Below are positions 1 through 5,658 of a stretch of DNA of 29,166 bases, in pieces. Under the pieces are notes generated by a model that saw only the letters and a list, made by a program, of their open reading frames with translations, ran no database searches and was not told the DNA's origin. The stretch is from an uncultured Lachnospiraceae bacterium (GTDB taxonomy: Bacteria > Bacillota > Clostridia > Lachnospirales > Lachnospiraceae), in NCBI GenBank assembly GCA_948441955.1, contig CAOJQZ010000027.1, positions 1 to 29,166 of the forward strand, given 5' to 3'. Position 1 is the stretch's first letter. Every line of letters starts with the position of its first letter. A program made the translations under genes and the position numbers.

Positions 1-336
1 CTCCCCCTCAAATGGAGCTACACGGTTGCAAAAAGCGTAAACTGTCCGCAGGGTAGACCGCTTACGGGAAAGCATCCACTGGAAGCTTCCCCGCACACAG
101 AGCGAAAAAAAGCGCAAGCCCCTGAGATGGAACATTTCAGGGGCTTCTCTACCAATATCAGTTAAAATCCCGGTTACTTCATTATAAGGCATGGTGTAGC
201 GCTGTGAGAGGTAGCGCATAGAAGCAGCCAGTTCTCCATCTGGACCTCCAAATTGTGTAATGATTATCTGAGCAATCTGAGGATTTGTCTGTGTGATTTT
301 TACCGGGTGCTGCAATCTTTTTTCATAATTCCACAT
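1..336 (-). CDS. cotJC: Spore coat protein CotJC (manganese-catalase family), 5' part, apparently interrupted
   Basis: Third gene of the leftward cotJ operon; its ATG directly abuts the cotJB stop codon. Residues 1-62 (start MWNYEKRLQHPVK, then GGPDGELAASMRYLSQRY) match the N-terminus of CotJC, a di-manganese catalase-like inner coat protein. After LTDIG (residue 62) the family normally continues with a metal-ligand helix (TEEL.HLEM type). Here the frame instead reads REAPEMFHLRG and then Arg/Ser/Phe-rich sequence with no resemblance. The frame stays open to the window edge, so the true end is not visible. The change coincides with a perfect-arm hairpin (116-146), which suggests an inserted element or a contig-edge artefact. 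I see the break in the sequence; loss of function is inferred. Confidence 0.7.
   Translation of the reverse strand, partial: MWNYEKRLQHPVKITQTNPQIAQIIITQFGGPDGELAASMRYLSQRYTMPYNEVTGILTDIGREAPEMFHLRGLRFFSLCVRGSFQWMLSRKRSTLRTVYAFCNRVAPFEGE
116..146. repeat. Hairpin at the cotJC break point
   Basis: Arms AAGCCCCTGA (116-125) and TCAGGGGCTT (137-146) are perfect reverse complements, and the inner bases add a short ATG/CAT pairing. It lies exactly where CotJC similarity stops. Positions 1-115 also look structured, with several short inverted repeats (for example GGGAA near 66-70 with TTCCC near 87-91). Subterminal hairpins are typical of IS200/IS605-type element ends, but no transposase is in view, so the element type is unknown. 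Confidence 0.55.
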
Positions 337-609
337 TTATCTGCATCCTCCTTCCTGCCATGGCCAGGGATTATCTATCCATGTCCAGCGTTCTGCAGGA
401 GTACAGGCTGTATCGAGAGTTAAAGGACCATAATATTTTGCGTATTCCTTTAACGCTTGCACCCTCTGCTTTTTAAATTCTTCAAAATATTCCAGTGCGT
501 CGCGATCACATGGATGTGTGTCAAGATAGAGTTTTACATCATCAACGGCAAAACTTGTTACATTGATCCATTCAAACAAGTCAGCACGGCAAGGTTTGTT
601 ATCTGACAT
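337..609 (-). CDS. cotJB: Spore coat protein CotJB
   Basis: A 90-residue protein starting MSDNKPCRADLFEWINVTSF and ending near a Trp/Pro-rich WTWIDNPWPWQEGG tail. The YYGPLTLD stretch and the tail are characteristic of CotJB, which with CotJA and CotJC is deposited in the inner spore coat. The chosen ATG at 609 has an AGGAGG site 7 bases upstream. A GTG at 630 would add seven residues (MEQEALK), but part of that extension is the ribosome site itself. The start overlaps the 3' end of cotJA (ATGTCAGATAA contains the cotJA stop), so translation is probably coupled. Confidence 0.9.
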   Translation of the reverse strand: MSDNKPCRADLFEWINVTSFAVDDVKLYLDTHPCDRDALEYFEEFKKQRVQALKEYAKYYGPLTLDTACTPAERWTWIDNPWPWQEGGCR

Positions 610-883
610 TTTTAAGGCCTCCTGTTCCACAAAATGGTTTGTCGAGTTCCTCGAAGATGGTACCGCGGTGAAATCCTTTTTCTACCTCGTAAATATTCTG
701 CCATTCCTGCCATGGAACGTAGGCCATTGCAAGCGGCATATCAGTAAGTTCATCGTATGTGGTCCGTGTGTCCCGGCATACCGGACATACGGCCTCAGGC
801 CTGACCGGACATGCATCAGGCTGCGTCTGTCCACAGCTTCTGCGTCTCATATAATCCTGGGAATTATATCGGTAATTCGGCAT
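599..883 (-). CDS. cotJA: Spore coat associated protein CotJA
   Basis: A 94-residue first gene of the cotJ operon. The C-terminal half carries the family core: PLAMAYVPWQEWQNIYE, then GTIFEELDKPFCG. The N-terminal half is Cys/Arg-rich (CPVRPEAVCPVCRD), giving six cysteines in all. The start is the ATG at 883, because AAAGGAG lies about 7 bases upstream. The frame opens earlier (to 979), but that 32-residue extension crosses the ribosome site and resembles nothing. In Bacillus the cotJ operon is transcribed in the mother cell under SigE. Here a CATA-type -10 lies upstream, and sigE is in the same window. Confidence 0.9.
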   Translation of the reverse strand: MPNYRYNSQDYMRRRSCGQTQPDACPVRPEAVCPVCRDTRTTYDELTDMPLAMAYVPWQEWQNIYEVEKGFHRGTIFEELDKPFCGTGGLKNVR

Positions 884-916
884 ATTCAAGCTCCTTTCAT
901 AAAACATTTGCAATAT

Positions 917-925
917 TATACTATG
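917..925 (-). promoter_or_regulatory. Possible sporulation-sigma -10 element of the cotJ operon
   Basis: On the reverse strand this reads CATAGTATA, which fits the CATA-start -10 pattern of the mother-cell sigma factors SigE and SigK. It is 34 bases upstream of the cotJA start. I find no convincing -35 partner, so this rests on the -10 match plus the coat-gene context. Confidence 0.35.
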
Positions 926-963
926 TAAAAAAAGGGAAGTTGTGCCGGAAGGCCTTTTTCCTG

Positions 964-992
964 TTGTTTTTGTATTCATAAGTAGGTATAAT
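964..992 (+). promoter_or_regulatory. SigA-type promoter of the FtsW/SpoVE-like gene
   Basis: TTGTTT (964-969), a 17-base spacer and a perfect TATAAT (987-992). The start codon is at 1017, with an AGGGGTG ribosome site near 1003. This looks vegetative rather than sporulation-specific. Confidence 0.6.
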
Positions 993-1016
993 AAAACATA
1001 ATAGGGGTGTAGATAT

Positions 1017-2162
1017 ATGGCAAAGAGACAGACAGGGAAGAAAAAAACATATTATTTTGATTATAGTATGCTGGCAGTTTTAATATTTTTAGTATGCTTT
1101 GGGCTGGTGATGCTGTACAGTACCAGCTCGTACAGTGCCTTGATAGATTATGGGGACAGTATGTATTATTTTAAACGTCAGATTATATTTTGCATTGCAG
1201 GCTTTGCCGGAATGCTTGTTGTTTCCCGTATAAATTATCATTTCTATATTAAATGGGCAAAGTATCTGTATCTTGTATCTATTGTTTTGATGCTGCTTGT
1301 GCAGACACCTCTTGGGAAGACAGTAAATGGTGCAAGAAGATGGATTCAGCTTCCGATGGGACAGCAGTTCCAGCCTGCAGAAGTGGCAAAGATTGCAGTT
1401 ATATTATTTATTCCGGTGGTAATTATTAAACTGGGAAAGAATGCAAAGACGCTGCAGGGAATAGGGAGAATTTTGGCCTGGGGCGGAGCTTCGGCTTTTT
1501 GCGTATATAAATTTACTGAAAATCTCAGCACAGCAATTATTGTATTTGGAATTACCTGTATTATGATTTTTGTGATGCATCCAAAGACCACACCGTTTAT
1601 TGTACTTGCCGCGGCGGGCTTTGCAGTGCTTTTTGCAGGGATACAGATCCTAAAAAGGGTGGCGGTAACAAGTAATAATTTCCGGATGCAGCGGATCATT
1701 ACATGGCTGGATCCGGAAAGATATGCAACAGATGACGGATATCAGACTCTTCAGGGACTTTACGCGATTGGATCTGGCGGTTTCTTTGGAAAGGGCCTGG
1801 GCAACAGCGCTCAGAAGATGATTATTCCTGAGGTTCAGAATGATATGATTCTTTCAGTTATATGCGAGGAGCTGGGCGTGTTTGGAGCTATCATCATACT
1901 TGTGCTGTTTGCTATGCTTTTATACAGATTACTTTTTATTGCGCAGAATGCACCGGATATGTATAGTTCTATGGTGGTAACAGGGATCTTTGCACACATT
2001 GCGCTTCAGGTAATCTTAAATGTAGCGGTTGTTACAAATTTTATTCCTACGACTGGTATAACGCTTCCATTTATCAGCTACGGGGGTACTTCCCTTTTAT
2101 TTTTGCTGGCAGAGATGGGGATTGCTTTCGGGATTTCTAAAAGCATTAAAATAGAAGAATAA
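1017..2162 (+). CDS. SEDS peptidoglycan glycosyltransferase, FtsW/SpoVE type (first copy)
   Basis: A 381-residue polytopic membrane protein of the SEDS family, which polymerises lipid II together with a class B PBP. It has a basic N-terminus, about ten hydrophobic segments, the early LVMLYSTSSY motif, and GARRWIQLP followed by FQPAEVAKIA. The GYQTLQGLYAIGSGGFFGKGLG block and PEVQNDMILSVICEELG, with the conserved catalytic-type Asp, are present. The TTGITLPFISYGGTS end is typical of FtsW/SpoVE rather than RodA. A close paralogue lies in the dcw cluster at 11725-12807, so one copy may serve vegetative division and the other sporulation or elongation. It stands alone, with its own promoter, between the cotJ operon and degV. 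Which role each copy plays cannot be read from sequence. Confidence 0.9.
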   Translation: MAKRQTGKKKTYYFDYSMLAVLIFLVCFGLVMLYSTSSYSALIDYGDSMYYFKRQIIFCIAGFAGMLVVSRINYHFYIKWAKYLYLVSIVLMLLVQTPLGKTVNGARRWIQLPMGQQFQPAEVAKIAVILFIPVVIIKLGKNAKTLQGIGRILAWGGASAFCVYKFTENLSTAIIVFGITCIMIFVMHPKTTPFIVLAAAGFAVLFAGIQILKRVAVTSNNFRMQRIITWLDPERYATDDGYQTLQGLYAIGSGGFFGKGLGNSAQKMIIPEVQNDMILSVICEELGVFGAIIILVLFAMLLYRLLFIAQNAPDMYSSMVVTGIFAHIALQVILNVAVVTNFIPTTGITLPFISYGGTSLLFLLAEMGIAFGISKSIKIEE

Positions 2163-2167
2163 AAGAC

Positions 2168-2196
2168 TTTATTTTCTTTCTGAAGTATGTTATGAT
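2168..2196 (+). promoter_or_regulatory. Possible promoter of the degV gene
   Basis: An extended -10 (TG-T-TATGAT, 2188-2196) follows a weak TTTATT -35 (2168-2173) with a 17-base spacer. It lies in the gap between the SEDS gene and degV. Confidence 0.4.
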
Positions 2197-2262
2197 TATA
2201 TATGTAGTATTAAAAACTACATATAATAGAAACGAAGAACATGCGAAGGGGTATGGGAAGAG

Positions 2263-3102
2263 ATGAGTTATAAGATTATTGTGGATAGTTGTGGTGAACT
2301 GACAGAGGAGATGAAAGAAAGCGGACATTTTGAAACAGCATCTCTGGAGATTGATGTGAATGGTCATCATATCATAGATGATGAGACTTTTAATCAGGCA
2401 GACTTTTTAAAATATGTGGCAGAATCGCCGGAATGTCCGAAATCGTCCTGTCCTTCGCCGGAAAGATATATGGAGGCATATCACTGCGAGGCGGAGCATG
2501 TATATGCGGTGACTTTATCTGCAGAGCTTAGCGGATCATATAACAGTGCAGTACTTGGGAAGAACCTGTATACGGAAGAATATGGAAAGAAGGATATTTA
2601 TGTGTTTAATTCCCGATCCGCGTCGATTGGAGAGACACTTATTGCTCTTAAAATTCAGGAGTGTGAAGACAAGAGTATGACTTTCGAGGAGACTGTCTGT
2701 CATGTGGAGAACTACATTAAGGAACAAAACACGTATTTTGTGCTGGAGACGTTGGAAACATTGCGGAAGAATGGAAGACTTACGGGTCTTAAAGCAATCA
2801 TGGCTACTGCTTTGAATATCAAGCCTGTTATGGGAGCAACACCGGAGGGTACGATCTGTCAGTTAGGACAGGCGCGTGGGATGAAGAAGGCGCTTCTGAA
2901 AATGGGAGAACATATCATTTCTGATGTAAAGAACTCTAAAGAGAAGATTTTAGCTATCTCACACTGCAATTGTAAAGAAAGGGCAGAGGCAGTGAAGGCA
3001 ATGCTGAAGAGTAAGGCAGATTTTAAAGATATTATTATACTGGACACGGCAGGAATCAGCAGTATGTATGCCGCAGACGGCGGGATAATTGTAGTTGTAT
3101 AA
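2263..3102 (+). CDS. DegV family fatty-acid-binding protein
   Basis: A 279-residue cytosolic protein. DegV/FakB proteins bind a fatty acid and present it to the kinase FakA for phosphorylation and use in phospholipid synthesis. Visible family features are the N-terminal YKIIVDSCGEL strand and the SSCPSPERYMEAY loop. LSAELSGSYNSAV matches the usual LSS.LSGTYQSA ligand loop, and NGRLTGLKAIMATALNIKPVM starts the second lobe. The length matches the family (about 280). The start is at the ATG at 2263 behind a purine-rich GGGAAGAG. Many genomes carry several paralogues, so the fatty-acid preference and the link to FakA are unknown here. Confidence 0.88.
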   Translation: MSYKIIVDSCGELTEEMKESGHFETASLEIDVNGHHIIDDETFNQADFLKYVAESPECPKSSCPSPERYMEAYHCEAEHVYAVTLSAELSGSYNSAVLGKNLYTEEYGKKDIYVFNSRSASIGETLIALKIQECEDKSMTFEETVCHVENYIKEQNTYFVLETLETLRKNGRLTGLKAIMATALNIKPVMGATPEGTICQLGQARGMKKALLKMGEHIISDVKNSKEKILAISHCNCKERAEAVKAMLKSKADFKDIIILDTAGISSMYAADGGIIVVV

Positions 3103-3123
3103 ATTTTAAATCTGTGCTACAAT
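3095..3123 (+). promoter_or_regulatory. Promoter of the small membrane protein gene
   Basis: TTGTAT (3095-3100, overlapping the degV stop), a 17-base spacer ending in TGC, and TACAAT (3118-3123), giving an extended -10. The gene it would serve starts at 3163. Confidence 0.5.
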
Positions 3124-3162
3124 AAAAACGTTAGAGACTAATGATAGAGGGAGTTTTTGTAT

Positions 3163-3438
3163 ATGAGTCAGGAAAAAGTAGACAGATATAAAAAGGAAAA
3201 AGCAAACCGGAAGCAGAATATGAAAAAGAAGAAATTTGCCAATGTAGTGCGTAAATGCATAGTAATGATTGTTGGCCTTTTGCTTGTTGTATGGATTGGA
3301 TATTCTGCTTATGATTTATATGATACTAATAAGGAACCAGATAAGGTGCAGATAGATTATCGTGCTTTTGATGATTTTTCACAAGGGATTACAGATGCTG
3401 CAACAAAAGCTGCAGAGGGGGCAGAGGCACAAGAATAA
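3163..3438 (+). CDS. Small single-pass membrane protein of unknown function
   Basis: A 91-residue protein I do not recognise. Residues 1-30 are strongly basic (many Lys/Arg). One hydrophobic segment (about 31-49, CIVMIVGLLLVVWIGYSAY) follows, then an acidic, Ala/Glu-rich 40-residue tail, which the positive-inside rule would place outside. The layout recalls small bitopic division or septum-associated proteins, but no motif supports a function. The ATG at 3163 is chosen because AGAGGGAG ends 9 bases before it; a TTG at 3157 is too close to that site. It has its own promoter and a strong terminator, and sits directly before the mra promoter. Confidence 0.72.
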   Translation: MSQEKVDRYKKEKANRKQNMKKKKFANVVRKCIVMIVGLLLVVWIGYSAYDLYDTNKEPDKVQIDYRAFDDFSQGITDAATKAAEGAEAQE

Positions 3439-3472
3439 CATAGTATATAGACAGAATATTAAAGATGATAAG

Positions 3473-3528
3473 AAAAAAACAGATTTTAGAGATTTCCCGA
3501 AGGAGGAGACTTTAAAATCTGTTTTTTT
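3473..3528 (+). terminator. Rho-independent terminator before the dcw cluster
   Basis: ACAGATTTTA (3479-3488) pairs perfectly with TAAAATCTGT (3513-3522), followed by a T run to 3528. An A run just upstream (3473-3479) pairs with that T tract, so the hairpin could also work on the other strand. It separates the small membrane protein gene from the mra promoter. Confidence 0.8.
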
Positions 3529-3583
3529 GTATGATTTTGCTTTGGTAAATCAATCTGCTTTTTTGTAAAAATAAAAAAAACAC

Positions 3584-3612
3584 TTGAAATGTGCCATGAA
3601 GTGTTTTAGAAT
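3584..3612 (+). promoter_or_regulatory. Main promoter of the mraZ-led division cluster
   Basis: TTGAAA (3584-3589), an exactly 17-base spacer and TAGAAT (3607-3612), a near-consensus SigA promoter. It overlaps a 9-bp-arm inverted repeat (AAAACACTT 3577-3585 with AAGTGTTTT 3599-3607). On the reverse strand that repeat is followed by a T run and could also terminate leftward transcription. Transcription should start near 3619, inside the MraZ repeat array. Confidence 0.7.
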
Positions 3613-3667
3613 GGGTTTAAGTGGTAATAAGTGGTGAAAAGTGGTTTGAAGTGGAGAAAAAGTGTGA
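3611..3667 (+). promoter_or_regulatory. MraZ operator: GTGG repeats with 10-bp period
   Basis: GTGGT occurs at 3621, 3631 and 3641 and GTGGA at 3651, each preceded by AA and spaced exactly 10 bp. Degenerate members are TGGGT at 3612 and AGTGTG at 3661. MraZ is known to autoregulate dcw clusters by binding direct repeats of this general type once per helical turn. The array starts at the promoter -10 and covers the predicted start site, which fits repression by the MraZ encoded 40 bases downstream. Confidence 0.85.
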
Positions 3668-3704
3668 TACAGGACATCTGCTTTGAATAAAGAGGGAGAA
3701 CACG

Positions 3705-4145
3705 ATGTTGAAGGGAGAATTTAGCCATAATATTGACGTTAAAGGCAGATTGATTATTCCAGCTAAGTTTCGTGACGATTTAGGGGAGAATTTCGTTATA
3801 ACGAAGGGAATGGAGAACTGCTTGTATATATACCCGGAAAATGAATGGGCTGCCTTCGAAGAAAAGCTTAATGCACTGCCGACTACCACAGACAAAAAAG
3901 CCCGTGCTTTCGCATATTTTTTCCAGGGGAGTGCAACAGATGGAGATTTGGATAAGCAGGGGCGGACATTAATTCCTTCTGTGCTAAGATCCTATGCAAA
4001 ACTTGATAAAGAGGTTGTGTTTGTCGGTATGGGGAAGCGAGCCGAGATATGGGACAAGGCAAGATGGGAAGAGAAGAATGCTGAAGTGGAGCTTGGCATT
4101 GAAGATATTGCATCAGATATGGAAGCAAGTGGGTTTAGTATCTAG
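3705..4145 (+). CDS. mraZ: Transcriptional regulator MraZ
   Basis: A 146-residue protein with the usual MraZ length and two SpoVT/AbrB-like half domains. Each half carries the DNA-contact DxxxR motif: D11-V-K-G-R15 followed by LIIP, and D83-K-Q-G-R87 followed by TLIP. MraZ forms ring-shaped oligomers that bind tandem repeats ahead of its own operon; such repeats are visible at 3611-3667. The start is the ATG at 3705 behind AGAGGGAG. It is the first gene of the division cluster, 11 bases before rsmH, whose ribosome site overlaps the mraZ stop. Confidence 0.97.
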   Translation: MLKGEFSHNIDVKGRLIIPAKFRDDLGENFVITKGMENCLYIYPENEWAAFEEKLNALPTTTDKKARAFAYFFQGSATDGDLDKQGRTLIPSVLRSYAKLDKEVVFVGMGKRAEIWDKARWEEKNAEVELGIEDIASDMEASGFSI

Positions 4146-4156
4146 AGGGAGAAGAT

Positions 4157-5104
4157 ATGGAATTCAGTCACAAATCAGTATTGCTTGAAGAAACTGTTAA
4201 CGGATTAAATATTAAACCGGACGGTATCTATACAGATGGTACATTAGGCGGAGGCGGACATGCATATGAGGTATGCAGACGTCTGAGTAATAAGGGAAAG
4301 TTTGTAGGAGTAGATCAAGACGCTGCGGCAATAGAGGCTGCAGGTTATCGGTTAAAAGACTTCGGGGAGAAGGTCACTATAGTGAGAAGCAACTATTGTG
4401 ATATGAAGTCACAGCTTCAAAAATTAGGCATTGACAGGGTCGATGGGATCGTTCTCGATCTGGGCGTATCGTCTTATCAGCTTGATACGGCAGAACGAGG
4501 ATTCTCTTATCGCGAGGATGCGCCTCTGGATATGCGGATGGATGCGCGGAAGAAGTGCACAGCCAGAGACATCGTCAATGAATACGATGAAATGGAACTT
4601 TACCGTGTGATACGGGACTACGGAGAAGACAAATTTGCGAAGAATATAGCGAAGCATATCGTGCAGGAGAGAAAACTGCATCCAATTGAAACAACAGGAG
4701 AGCTGGCAGATATTATCCGGCATGCTATTCCCATGAAGTATCAGAAGAAAGCCGGACATCCTGCAAAGCGGACGTTTCAGGCTATTCGTATTGAATTGAA
4801 CAGAGAATTGGATGTTCTTGAAAATTCATTGGATGATATGATTGATTTATTGAATCCGGGGGGAAGATTGTGTATTATAACATTTCATTCACTGGAGGAC
4901 AGGATTGTGAAGAGTGCTTTCAGACGGAATGAGAATCCCTGTATATGTCCGCCGGATTTTCCGGTATGTATGTGCGGAAAAATTTCAAAAGGGAGAGTTG
5001 TGACCAGAAAGCCCATATTGCCGGGAGAAGAGGAGAAGAGGAGCAATAGCCGTTCAAAAAGCGCTAAGCTCAGGATTTTTGAACGGGGACAGATTTTATC
5101 ATAG
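4157..5104 (+). CDS. rsmH: 16S rRNA m4C1402 methyltransferase RsmH (MraW)
   Basis: A 315-residue SAM-dependent enzyme that N4-methylates C1402 of 16S rRNA in the decoding centre. It has the N-terminal HKSVLLEETV, the glycine-rich SAM loop DGTLGGGGHA, VGVDQD (the acidic residue expected at the SAM ribose), the LDLGVSSYQLD block, and GFSYREDAPLDMRMD. PGGRLCIITFHSLEDRIVK follows near the end, and CICPPDFPVCMCGK is the usual cysteine-rich insert. Its position directly after mraZ is the standard order. AGAGGGAG before the ATG overlaps the mraZ stop. Confidence 0.97.
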   Translation: MEFSHKSVLLEETVNGLNIKPDGIYTDGTLGGGGHAYEVCRRLSNKGKFVGVDQDAAAIEAAGYRLKDFGEKVTIVRSNYCDMKSQLQKLGIDRVDGIVLDLGVSSYQLDTAERGFSYREDAPLDMRMDARKKCTARDIVNEYDEMELYRVIRDYGEDKFAKNIAKHIVQERKLHPIETTGELADIIRHAIPMKYQKKAGHPAKRTFQAIRIELNRELDVLENSLDDMIDLLNPGGRLCIITFHSLEDRIVKSAFRRNENPCICPPDFPVCMCGKISKGRVVTRKPILPGEEEKRSNSRSKSAKLRIFERGQILS

Positions 5105-5119
5105 AGAGGGGTGAATGCA

Positions 5120-5650
5120 ATGGCGGCAAAACATGCGCGGACAGGGAAACGAAGGAGCAGCGGGACAGCAGGGCAGATGTATGTATATGGAAATGTTGTG
5201 GCCAGACCGTCCTATGAGCCTGTAAGACGGGAGGAGATTCCCGGCATCAGAAAAGAAACAAGCAGTCAGGTGAAAAAGAACCGGAAGCAGGCGCTTCGCA
5301 TGAATCCGGGATATGTTATGTTCCTTACTCTTGCAGCCATGCTTGCGCTCGTTATATGTGTTAACTATGTAAAGCTTCAGTCAAGAATTACAAAGCGTTC
5401 TGAAAATATTACGGCTTTGCAGGCAGAACTGGCTGATATGAGAGAAGAGAATAATACAAGATATAACTTTGTAATGGATGCGGTAAATCTTGACGAGATC
5501 AGGACAAAGGCGCAGAATGAGCTTGGCATGGTATATGCGTCTGAGGATCAGATTGTAGAGTATAGCAGTCCATTGGCAGATTATGTGAAGCAATATGGAG
5601 ATATACCTGAAAACGGAGTTCTTGCCCAATCGGATAAACATGAGGATTAG
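5120..5650 (+). CDS. ftsL: FtsL-like cell division protein
   Basis: A 176-residue bitopic protein in the FtsL position between rsmH and the class B PBP. Residues 1-60 form a long, basic cytosolic region. A membrane helix spans about 64-84, followed directly by a coiled-coil-like segment (about 86-113, KLQSRITKRSENITALQAEL), and then a short LDEIRTKAQNELGM element resembling the FtsL/DivIC C-terminal region. FtsL forms the FtsLBQ complex that activates septal FtsW/PBP. The ATG at 5120 is preferred: GAGAGGGG ends 8 bases before it, whereas the GTG at 5111 lies on that site. The sequence is poorly conserved, so the name rests on topology and position. The cytosolic part is longer than in Bacillus. 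Confidence 0.8.
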   Translation: MAAKHARTGKRRSSGTAGQMYVYGNVVARPSYEPVRREEIPGIRKETSSQVKKNRKQALRMNPGYVMFLTLAAMLALVICVNYVKLQSRITKRSENITALQAELADMREENNTRYNFVMDAVNLDEIRTKAQNELGMVYASEDQIVEYSSPLADYVKQYGDIPENGVLAQSDKHED

Positions 5651-5658
5651 GGGGTATT

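Noticed and set aside
884..979. 32-residue N-terminal extension of CotJA
   Set aside because: It spans the AAAGGAG ribosome site of the internal ATG and carries no family similarity.
3362..3568. 68-codon frame overlapping the small membrane protein and the terminator
   Set aside because: It runs through a rho-independent terminator and has no ribosome site.
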